From: Planctomycetota bacterium
GTDB lineage: Bacteria; Planctomycetota; PLA2; JAEUHO01
DNA: 9,213 nucleotides
Reading direction: 5' to 3'
NCBI GenBank assembly: GCA_026647295.1
Contig: JAPKHB010000140.1
Location: 1 to 9,213 of the forward strand
Part shown: in pieces, positions 1 through 5,768 of the stretch
Layout of the letters: each line of letters starts with the position of its first letter
Position numbering within the stretch: the stretch's first letter is position 1
Program-made: the position numbers and the translations under genes
The notes under the pieces: generated by a model
Seen by the model: only the letters and a program-made list of their open reading frames with translations
Database searches by the model: none
Told to the model about the DNA's origin: nothing

Positions 1-1
1 G

Positions 2-310
2 ATGGAGAAAGAGAAACTCTATCTGGATAAGGATATCGGTCTCTCATGCCTGGCGCAAAAGTTGGGCATTCCTCTCCACCACCTCTCACAGATCATCAAC
101 GAAAAGACCGGCTCGAATTTCTATGACTATATCAATGCCCAACGGATCGAGGAAGCCAAGCGGCTGCTGCTCGATCCCAAAATGAACAACCGGAGCATCG
201 CGTCTATCGCGTTCGACGCGGGCTTCAATTCGCTTTCAGCGTTCAACGCCGCCTTCAAGAAGTTCATCAAATCCACTCCCTCGCAGTTTCGCAGACAGCA
301 CACCGTCTGA
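2..310 (+). CDS. AraC-family transcriptional regulator, C-terminal DNA-binding domain (5'-partial)
   Basis: This is the DNA-binding end of an AraC/XylS-type activator. About 100 residues are visible, close to the size of the family's two-helix-turn-helix domain. The first HTH lies around residues 14-35 (LSCLAQKLGIPLHHLSQIIN). The second lies around 65-87 and contains the family signature IASIAFDAGFNSLSAFNAAFKK, followed by STPSQFR near the end. The frame is already open at the window edge. The sequence just before the domain (MEKEKLYLDKDIGL) resembles the linker that joins a longer N-terminal sensor or membrane part to the HTH in Bacteroidota- or Acidobacteria-type proteins, so the ATG at position 2 is probably internal and the true start lies outside. 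Codon use is mixed, with many A/T third positions, unlike every gene after position 525. The ligand and target are unknown. The family call is firm. Confidence 0.9.
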   Translation: MEKEKLYLDKDIGLSCLAQKLGIPLHHLSQIINEKTGSNFYDYINAQRIEEAKRLLLDPKMNNRSIASIAFDAGFNSLSAFNAAFKKFIKSTPSQFRRQHTV

Positions 311-330
311 GCGCAGTTTGCCTTCTGCGC
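311..330 (+). terminator. Hairpin directly after the AraC stop, possible weak terminator
   Basis: GCGCAG at 311-316 and CTGCGC at 325-330 form a perfect 6-bp stem with an 8-base loop, beginning on the base after the TGA stop. No T-run follows, so it lacks the second half of a classical intrinsic terminator. It may only protect the 3' end or pause transcription. Confidence 0.3.
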
Positions 331-378
331 CGATGGGATAAACTGACGACCTTATCGGATGGCGAGGAATCTGCAGTA

Positions 379-416
379 CTCCTTCGTTATCATTGCACGA
401 ACCATTAACGAAGGAG
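379..416 (+). repeat. Perfect 11-bp inverted repeat overlapping a ribosome binding site
   Basis: CTCCTTCGTTA at 379-389 is matched exactly by TAACGAAGGAG at 406-416, with a 16-base spacer. The right arm contains the AAGGAG core of the Shine-Dalgarno sequence for the ORF starting at 422. As RNA the stem would hide that site; as DNA it would be a dyad operator. Both readings are inference. Confidence 0.6.
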
Positions 417-417
417 G
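411..417 (+). promoter_or_regulatory. Strong Shine-Dalgarno AAGGAGG
   Basis: AAGGAGG lies 4 bases before the ATG at 422. It is the best ribosome binding site in the window and supports a real translation start in the low-GC segment, even though the ORF it serves is soon lost at the composition break. Confidence 0.65.
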
Positions 418-421
418 CTGT

Positions 422-502
422 ATGCACAACCCCAAAAGTTTGTCCAAGGGCCTGGCCCCGCGCGCACCGAGTGGGTCCAGCGCGCCGCGCGGCGCATCGT
501 AG
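422..502 (+). pseudogene. Start of an unidentified ORF, truncated or chimeric at the GC break
   Basis: A strong Shine-Dalgarno precedes this ATG, and the first codons (MHNPKSLSKGL) have the low-GC codon style of the AraC segment. From about codon 9 the DNA becomes GC-rich, the residues become Ala/Pro/Arg/Ser filler (APRAPSGSSAPRGAS), and a TAG ends the frame after 26 codons. I read this as the genuine start of a gene whose body is missing because the sequence switches to unrelated DNA around 445-460. It could also be a small leader peptide, given the inverted repeat over its ribosome binding site, but the abrupt codon change argues against that. The product cannot be named. Confidence 0.35.
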
Positions 503-525
503 AGGTGCTCGAAGCCGGGTTCTGA
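448..525 (+). pseudogene. Possible C-terminal remnant of a GC-rich gene of unknown function
   Basis: In a different frame from the ORF starting at 422, the GC-rich side reads PARTEWVQRAARRIVEVLEAGF and stops at TGA 523-525. The piece is short but has balanced, helix-like composition (charged and aliphatic residues alternating), and is followed by about 200 bases without a convincing gene before ftsH. That is what the tail of a gene upstream of ftsH would look like. No start codon or domain is visible and I do not recognise the family. The 5' boundary is set by the composition break and is approximate. This is inference from residue pattern only. Confidence 0.3.
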
Positions 526-718
526 ACGCGGCGTCCCCCGGGTGCGGCGGCGCCCCCGGAGGGGACCCGGCACCCCCCCGGCCCGGGCCGCCGGCGCACA
601 CGCGCCCCACGCCGCGCGGCCCCGCGGCCCCCGCGCGTCCCGCTTGCGCGCCCGCCCCGCGCAACCGCCCGATCCCCCGCAGGCCGGGCGAGGAAGGGGC
701 GCCCCCGCTGGCGAGGGG
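526..718. other. GC-rich intergenic region upstream of ftsH
   Basis: This stretch is extremely rich in C and G and holds no gene I can support. Open frames cross it on both strands only because stop codons are rare at this composition. GGGTGC at 540-545 and GCACCC at 570-575 could pair, but many such short matches are expected by chance here. The only distinctive element is the TAGACT box at its 3' edge. Confidence 0.6.
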
Positions 719-724
719 TAGACT
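719..724 (+). promoter_or_regulatory. TAGACT box, putative -10 element of ftsH (leaderless)
   Basis: GGTAGACT at 717-724 ends 8 bases before the ftsH ATG at 733. A -10 hexamer at this distance would start transcription at or next to the start codon, giving a leaderless mRNA. No Shine-Dalgarno sits at normal spacing; GAGGGG ends 14 bases upstream of the ATG. No clear TTGACA-like -35 is visible. The same box recurs before cdaA, glmM and tsaB. Confidence 0.5.
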
Positions 725-732
725 CGCGCCGG

Positions 733-2751
733 ATGGATCCCTCCGATCGCCCCCCCACCCCCGAGAACAGCCCCCCGCGCACCCCGCGGCCGCGGCGCAA
801 CGCCCCGATCCTCCTGCTCGTCCTCGGGCTCGTCCTGATCGCCACGCTGGTGTTCGGGACCGAGAAGGAGAGCACGCTGCCGGCCAGCGTCCGCGACGTG
901 GACCAGTGGCTCAAGGAGCGCTTCGTCGCCAAGATCACGATCGTCGACGGGACGCGCGTGCGGGGCGAGTTCCGCGACATCCAGCACCCCTACCGGAAGT
1001 ACAAGGGCTTCGAGGTCAAGTACGCCGGACCGCCCGAGAACAGCCTGCTCACGCCCGCGCGCCAGGAGGAGTGGGACCGCCAGCTCGAGTTGGTGGCCAG
1101 CAAGCTCGTGCACGAGGAGAGCGACAGCTTCCTCCCGCACTTCCTCTCCTTCCTCCCCTGGCTGCTCCTGCTCCTCTTCTTCTGGTTCCTCCTCTTCCGG
1201 CAGATGCGCGGCGCGGGGGGCAACGGCGTCCTGCAGTTCGGCCGCTCGCGCGCGCGCGTCCACAACAAGGAGCGGTCCAGCGTCACCTTCGAGGACGTGG
1301 CCGGCATCGACGAGGCCCGCGAGGAGGTGGAGGAGATCGTCTCCTTCCTCAAGAACCCCGCGCGCTTCAAGCGCATCGGGGCGCGCATCCCCCGGGGCGT
1401 GATGCTCGTCGGCCCGCCGGGCTGCGGCAAGACCCTGCTCGCCAAGGCCATCGCCGGCGAGGCGGGCGTGCCCTTCTTCTCGGTCTCGGGCTCGGACTTC
1501 GTCGAGATGTTCGTGGGCGTGGGCGCGAGCCGGGTGCGCGACCTCTTCAAGCAGGCGCGCGAGAGTTCGCCCTGCATCGTGTTCCTGGACGAGATCGACG
1601 CCGTGGGCCGCCGCCGCGGCACGGGCCTGGGGGGCGGGCACGACGAGCGCGAGCAGACGCTCAACCAGATCCTGGTCGAGATGGACGGATTCGACACCGA
1701 CCAGGGCATCATCCTGCTGGCGGCCACCAACCGGCCCGACGTCCTCGACCCGGCGCTGCTGCGCCCCGGGCGCTTCGACCGCAACATCGTGATCAACCTG
1801 CCGGACGTGAAGGGGCGCGAGGCGATCCTGCGCATCCACGCCCGCAAGGTGAAGGTCGCCCCGGGCCTGGACCTGGCGCGGGTGGCCCGGGCCACGCCCG
1901 GCTTCAGCGGGGCGGACCTGGAGGCGCTGGTCAACGAGGGCGCGCTGATGGCGGTGACCCACGGCCGCGACCACGTCGTGCTGGCCGACCTGGAGGAGGC
2001 CCGCGACAAGATCCGCTTCGGCCGCTCGCGCAAGTCGATGATCATGACCGAGCGCGAACGCCGCATCACCGCCTACCACGAGGCCGGCCACGCGATCGTC
2101 ACGGCGCTGCTCCCGCGCGCCGACCCCCTGCACAAGGTCACGATCATCCCCCGCGGCAAGGCGCTGGGGGCGACGATGTCGCTCCCGGAGACCGACCGCT
2201 ACGGCCGCAGCCGCGAGGAACTCCTCGCCCGCCTGCGCGTGTGCTACGGGGGGCGCGTGGCCGAGGACATCGTCTTCGGCGACGTCACCACGGGCGCCGA
2301 GAACGACATCGAGCAGGCCACGGAGCTGGCGCGCCTGATGGTCACCAAGTGGGGCATGAGCGACGCGGTGGGGCCCATCTCCTACGCGGAGGGGGAGGAG
2401 CACCTCTTCCTCGGCCGCGAGGTCGTGCGCCAGGTGAACCACGCCGAGGCGACGGCCCAGTTGATCGACACCGAGGTGAAGCGCCTGCTCACCGAGGCCC
2501 ACGCGGACGTGGGCAAGATGCTGCGCGAGCGCGAGCCCGCGCTGCACGCGCTCGCCGACGCCCTGCTCGAGCACGAAACGCTCTCGGGCGAGGAGGTGCG
2601 CGAGGTGCTGGCAGGCCGGCCGCTGGGGCGCCCCGCCCCCGCGCTGGGGAAGCCGTCCGGGGGCCGGGCCTCTTCGGCCGCGCGCCCGGCGGAGGGCGGA
2701 CCGCGCGAAGAGGGCGGCGCCCGTCCGGCCGAGGGCTTCGCCTTCCCGTGA
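733..2751 (+). CDS. ftsH: ATP-dependent zinc metalloprotease FtsH
   Basis: This is a membrane-anchored AAA+ protease that extracts and degrades misfolded or regulatory membrane and cytosolic proteins; the family works as a hexamer. The 672 residues fit the usual 610-690. A short Pro-rich N-tail precedes a first membrane segment (about 24-42), then an extracytoplasmic domain (43-136) and a second membrane segment (137-155). The AAA module shows Walker A GPPGCGKT (227-234), Walker B FLDEID (284-289) and the second region of homology ATNRPDVLDPALLRPGRFDR (331-350) with both arginine fingers. The protease domain has HEAGH (449-453), with Glu450 catalytic, and the third zinc ligand Asp525 in TTGAENDIEQAT. 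Walker A carries Cys where Thr is most common. About 45 C-terminal residues are low-complexity Gly/Pro/Arg. The ATG follows a TAGACT box with no ribosome site. It probably forms an operon with folP, whose GTG overlaps its TGA. Confidence 0.97.
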   Translation: MDPSDRPPTPENSPPRTPRPRRNAPILLLVLGLVLIATLVFGTEKESTLPASVRDVDQWLKERFVAKITIVDGTRVRGEFRDIQHPYRKYKGFEVKYAGPPENSLLTPARQEEWDRQLELVASKLVHEESDSFLPHFLSFLPWLLLLLFFWFLLFRQMRGAGGNGVLQFGRSRARVHNKERSSVTFEDVAGIDEAREEVEEIVSFLKNPARFKRIGARIPRGVMLVGPPGCGKTLLAKAIAGEAGVPFFSVSGSDFVEMFVGVGASRVRDLFKQARESSPCIVFLDEIDAVGRRRGTGLGGGHDEREQTLNQILVEMDGFDTDQGIILLAATNRPDVLDPALLRPGRFDRNIVINLPDVKGREAILRIHARKVKVAPGLDLARVARATPGFSGADLEALVNEGALMAVTHGRDHVVLADLEEARDKIRFGRSRKSMIMTERERRITAYHEAGHAIVTALLPRADPLHKVTIIPRGKALGATMSLPETDRYGRSREELLARLRVCYGGRVAEDIVFGDVTTGAENDIEQATELARLMVTKWGMSDAVGPISYAEGEEHLFLGREVVRQVNHAEATAQLIDTEVKRLLTEAHADVGKMLREREPALHALADALLEHETLSGEEVREVLAGRPLGRPAPALGKPSGGRASSAARPAEGGPREEGGARPAEGFAFP

Positions 2752-3638
2752 ACGCGGCCGCCGGCCCCCCGGCCGGGGCCGTCCCGGGGGCCGCGAGGGG
2801 CCCGGAGCCCCGGCCCGTCGCCGGGCGCCCCGCGCCGTGTCTCTGGGGGATCGTCAACGTGACCCCGGACTCGTTCAGCGACGGCGGCCGGACCTTCGCC
2901 CCCGCGGCCGCGATCGCCCACGGCGTCGCGCTCGCGGCCGCGGGGGCCGGGGTGCTCGACGTGGGGGGGGAGAGCACGCGCCCCGGCGCCCGTGCGGTGG
3001 ACCCCGACGAGGAGTGCCGGCGCGTGCTGCCGGTGATCGAAGGCCTCGCGCGCGAGGCGCCGGGGGTGCCGTTGAGCGTGGACACCCGCCGGGGCGGAGT
3101 GGCCGAGCGCGCGCTGGACGCCGGCGCGCGGATCGTGAACGACGTGAGCGCCGGGGAGGACCCCGGGCTCCTTCGCGCCGTGGCCCGCGCCCGGGCGGGG
3201 CTGGTCCTCATGCACATGCAGGGGACGCCCGCGACCATGCAGCAGGCGCCCCGGTACCGCGCGGTCCTGGCCGACGTGGTGGCCTTCCTGCTCGCGCGCG
3301 TGGCCCGCGCCCGGGCGGCCGGCGTCGCCCCGGAGGCGATCTGGATCGACCCCGGCATCGGCTTCGGAAAGACCCTGGAGCACAACCTCGCGCTGCTCGC
3401 CGGGCTGTCCGCCCTCAAGGCGACCGGCCAGCGCGTCCTGCTCGGCGCCTCGCGCAAGAGCTTCCTCGGGGCGCTCACCGGACGCGCGCCCGGCGAGCGG
3501 CTGGGCGGCTCGCTGGCCTGCGCCGTGCGCGCCTGGCAGGCGGGCGTGGACGCCCTGCGCGTGCACGACGTGGGCCCGACGCGCGACCTGTACGAGGTGC
3601 TCGGCCGGCTCGGCGGCGCGGGCGCGCCGCCGGCCTGA
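2748..3638 (+). CDS. folP: Dihydropteroate synthase
   Basis: This cytosolic enzyme joins p-aminobenzoate to 6-hydroxymethyl-7,8-dihydropterin diphosphate to give dihydropteroate in folate synthesis; it is the sulfonamide target. All family motifs are present in order: IVNVTPDSFSDGG (35-47), DVGGESTRPGA (71-81), SVDTRR (111-116), IVNDVSAG (130-137), MHMQGTPATMQ (156-166), then DPGIGFGKT, GASRKSFLG and near the end RVHDV. The protein is 296 residues, slightly longer than the usual 270-285, because about 30 Ala/Pro/Gly residues precede the barrel. The GTG at 2748 overlaps the ftsH TGA as GTGA, and no other in-frame ATG or GTG lies between it and the first motif, so the start is well supported. 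Translation is probably coupled to ftsH. A 28-nt palindrome starts inside the stop codon. Confidence 0.96.
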   Translation: MNAAAGPPAGAVPGAARGPEPRPVAGRPAPCLWGIVNVTPDSFSDGGRTFAPAAAIAHGVALAAAGAGVLDVGGESTRPGARAVDPDEECRRVLPVIEGLAREAPGVPLSVDTRRGGVAERALDAGARIVNDVSAGEDPGLLRAVARARAGLVLMHMQGTPATMQQAPRYRAVLADVVAFLLARVARARAAGVAPEAIWIDPGIGFGKTLEHNLALLAGLSALKATGQRVLLGASRKSFLGALTGRAPGERLGGSLACAVRAWQAGVDALRVHDVGPTRDLYEVLGRLGGAGAPPA

Positions 3639-3664
3639 CGCCGGGCGGCCGGCCGCCCGGCGTC
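3637..3664 (+). terminator. Perfect 28-nt palindrome at the folP stop, likely terminator hairpin
   Basis: The half-site GACGCCGGGCGGCC at 3637-3650 is followed immediately by its exact reverse complement at 3651-3664, so all 28 bases are palindromic. The RNA could form a very stable GC stem with a minimal loop. No U-tract follows, so this would be a non-classical terminator or a 3'-end stabiliser. Its place between folP and the cdaA promoter box fits the end of the ftsH-folP unit. Confidence 0.5.
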
Positions 3665-3712
3665 CCGCGCGCCCTCGGACCCCCGGAAGGACGCCCCGGT
3701 CGCGGGGCCGAG

Positions 3713-3718
3713 TAGGAT
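3713..3718 (+). promoter_or_regulatory. TAGGAT box, putative -10 element of cdaA (leaderless)
   Basis: AGTAGGAT ends 9 bases before the cdaA ATG, nearly the same geometry as at ftsH. No Shine-Dalgarno lies at usable spacing; GGAAGG around 3685-3690 is too far away. A transcript from this box would begin close to the start codon. No -35 hexamer is evident. Confidence 0.5.
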
Positions 3719-3727
3719 GCGCCCCGG

Positions 3728-4564
3728 ATGGGCGCCGCCGCACCTGCACTCCTGCCGACCCAGCTCACCTGGAGCCACCTGCTCGAGCTGGTGCTGCTCT
3801 TCCTGGCGCTCTACGTGCTGCTGCGCTTCCTGCGCCGCACCGTGGCCGGCGGCGTGTTCCGCGGTCCGGCGATGCTCGTCTGGATCCTGATCCTCGGCCT
3901 CTTCATCGGGTTGCGCGCGGCCAACCTGGACGTCCTCAACGCCCTGGTCGAGAAGGCGATCCCGGTCTTCATCATCGCCATGGTGGTGACCTTCCAGACG
4001 GAGATCCGCCACGGCGTCGCGCGCCTCGGCGAGGCGCGCTTCCTGCGCTTCCTGCTGCGCGGGCGGGGCCCGCGCAAGGTGGACACCCGGCCGGTGGACG
4101 AGATCGCCGGCGCCTGCGAGCAGTTCTCCCAGCGCCGCGTGGGCGCGTTGATCGCGATCGAGCGCAACATCGACCTGACCACGTGGATCGACAGCGGCGT
4201 GCCGATGGACGCCATCATCCGCCGCGAGACGATGGACACGATCTTCTCGACCGAGACCGTCCTGCACGACGGCGCGCTGGTCATCCGCGGGGGCCGCATC
4301 GCCGCCGCCGGGTGCCTCCTGCCGCTCACCGAGCGTCCGAAGCTCGCGCGCAGCTACGGCACGCGCCACCGCGCGGCCATCGGCTTGAGCGAGCAGAGCG
4401 ACGCGGTCGTGATCGTGGTGTCCGAGGAGACGGGGAAGATCAACCTGGTCGAGCGCGGGGAGATGATCCCGGTCCGCGACATCGAATGGATGAAGGGCTA
4501 CCTCAACACCGTGTTCGCCGACCGGCAGGGCGTCCAGCCCATGCCCCGGGCCGTGGCCCCGTGA
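3728..4564 (+). CDS. cdaA: Membrane diadenylate cyclase CdaA (c-di-AMP synthase)
   Basis: This enzyme condenses two ATP into the second messenger c-di-AMP, which in other bacteria controls potassium and osmolyte balance and cell-wall integrity. It has 278 residues, normal for CdaA. Three predicted membrane segments lie at about 18-35, 48-63 and 77-90. A cytosolic DAC (DisA_N) domain follows, with the catalytic DGA motif at 181-183 (LHDGALVIRGGRIAAAGCLLPL) and GTRHRAA from 211, containing the RHR motif at 213-215. IVVSEETGKI follows these. After the third membrane segment the usual FQPE reads FQTE (89-92), a minor difference. Its GTGA overlap with the next gene, a YbbR protein, is the classical cdaA-cdaR pairing. 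Both catalytic motifs are intact, so activity is expected. Confidence 0.96.
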   Translation: MGAAAPALLPTQLTWSHLLELVLLFLALYVLLRFLRRTVAGGVFRGPAMLVWILILGLFIGLRAANLDVLNALVEKAIPVFIIAMVVTFQTEIRHGVARLGEARFLRFLLRGRGPRKVDTRPVDEIAGACEQFSQRRVGALIAIERNIDLTTWIDSGVPMDAIIRRETMDTIFSTETVLHDGALVIRGGRIAAAGCLLPLTERPKLARSYGTRHRAAIGLSEQSDAVVIVVSEETGKINLVERGEMIPVRDIEWMKGYLNTVFADRQGVQPMPRAVAP

Positions 4565-5748
4565 GCGCCGAGCCCGCGCGCCCGGAGCCGCTGCGCCCCG
4601 AGGTGGAGCGCGCCCGGCGCGCCAGCCCGCTGGCCTGGCTGCGCGAGGACGCGGGGCTGCTGGTGCTCGCGGTCGTGCTCACGCTGCTGGTCTGGAGCGC
4701 CGTGCACGACTCGGTGGTCAAGGAGCGCCTGATTCCCAACGTCGAGATCGAGTTGCGGATCGCCGACGAGGACGCCGGCCGCCTCGGCGCCCAACTCACC
4801 CGCCCCGGCGAGCGGCTGGACCTCAAGCTGCTGTGCTCGCAGCGCGAGTTCCACGAAGCCTGGCAGCGGGTGGCGGACGCGGGCTACCGGATCCAGATCC
4901 TGGTGCGCGGCGAGCCCCAGGGCACCCGGGCCGAGCGCAGCCTGGGCGAACTCGGCCAGGATCGCATCCTGTGGCCCTTCCCCGAGCGCCTCTTCGGCGA
5001 CGCCGGGCCCAACCGCATGCCCGAGGGACGGGTGTTCCGGCTCGCCCGGCGCGAGGTGCGACTCCGGCTTCCGCCCACCCGGCCCACGGCGCAGGAACTG
5101 GCCCAGCGCGGCCTGGAGGCCGAGGTGCGCGTCGAGCCGGCGGCGCTGGACCTCCTCGGGCCCCCGGAGGTGATCGGGGCGGAGATCGAGCCCGACGCGA
5201 TCGACCTGGAGGCGGCCACCGAGGACCCCGAGCAGTTCTCGATCCCCCTGCGCCGGGCCCTGTCGTTCAGGACCTGGGCGCGGGCGCCGGAGGACCCCGG
5301 CACGCGGGCCTACCGCACGCGCCTCCTGGGCAACTTCCCCGAGGCGGTGGCCACCATCGTGTTGCGCCAGGTCGAGGAGCGCGAGGTGCAGAACGACCTG
5401 GTCGTGCTCCTGGACCCCTCCTACGAGGTCCTCGTGCAGGACAAGCAGAAGGCCGGCGTGCTGCCCACCGAGCGCCTCCTGTGCAAGGGCGTGTTGCGCG
5501 GGCGCACCTCGGCCCTGGACCGGCTCGAGCAGGGGGCCCGCCAGGGCAGTTGGTTCTTCGGGCTGCGCCTGGTGGACAGCGAAGGCCTGCCCGACATCGT
5601 GAACGGCACGCCCGGCGACGAGATCACCAAGCACGCCGAGATCATCCTGGTGGCCGGGCCCGAGTTGCGCGACCTGGGCGCGACGTTCCTGCCCACGGCC
5701 GCGCAGCAGAACTTCGCGGTCACCGTCCGGCTGCGCGGGCGCGACTGA
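4561..5748 (+). CDS. cdaR: YbbR-domain membrane protein, probable CdaA regulator
   Basis: YbbR/CdaR proteins have one N-terminal membrane anchor and repeated extracytoplasmic YbbR domains, and bind and modulate CdaA. Here a 30-residue charged N-tail (RPEVERARRASPLAWLRED) precedes one hydrophobic segment (about 31-48, GLLVLAVVLTLLVW), and the rest is soluble beta-rich sequence. YbbR-like phrases include IPNVEIELRI after the anchor and EVRVEPAALDLLGPPEVI in the middle. The C-terminal half is more divergent, and I cannot count the domains with confidence. The 395 residues suit three or so domains of about 80 each. Start GTG 4561 overlaps the cdaA TGA (GTGA), which fixes the start and suggests translational coupling. 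The assignment rests as much on position as on sequence; a paralogue with a different partner is possible. It converges on glmM. Confidence 0.75.
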   Translation: MSAEPARPEPLRPEVERARRASPLAWLREDAGLLVLAVVLTLLVWSAVHDSVVKERLIPNVEIELRIADEDAGRLGAQLTRPGERLDLKLLCSQREFHEAWQRVADAGYRIQILVRGEPQGTRAERSLGELGQDRILWPFPERLFGDAGPNRMPEGRVFRLARREVRLRLPPTRPTAQELAQRGLEAEVRVEPAALDLLGPPEVIGAEIEPDAIDLEAATEDPEQFSIPLRRALSFRTWARAPEDPGTRAYRTRLLGNFPEAVATIVLRQVEEREVQNDLVVLLDPSYEVLVQDKQKAGVLPTERLLCKGVLRGRTSALDRLEQGARQGSWFFGLRLVDSEGLPDIVNGTPGDEITKHAEIILVAGPELRDLGATFLPTAAQQNFAVTVRLRGRD

Positions 5749-5768
5749 CCGGCGGGCGCGGCGCGGCC

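Noticed and set aside
352..2574. 740-codon open frame on the minus strand over ftsH
   Set aside because: It is the complement of the strongly conserved ftsH. Its Arg/Ala/Gly/His-rich product has no recognisable motif, as expected when stops are rare at very high GC.
393..2747. Very long plus-strand frame running into folP from far upstream
   Set aside because: Only the part from GTG 2748 carries dihydropteroate synthase motifs. The rest overlaps ftsH in the wrong frame and is Arg/Pro filler.
3179..3318. Exact 20-base direct repeat at 3179-3198 and 3299-3318 inside folP
   Set aside because: Both copies are in frame and encode VARARA in helices of the same barrel. The match reflects Ala/Arg codon bias, not a mobile or regulatory repeat.
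3665..3727. c-di-AMP riboswitch or other leader RNA before cdaA
   Set aside because: The gap is short, the promoter box lies 9 bases from the ATG, and no riboswitch core is visible.
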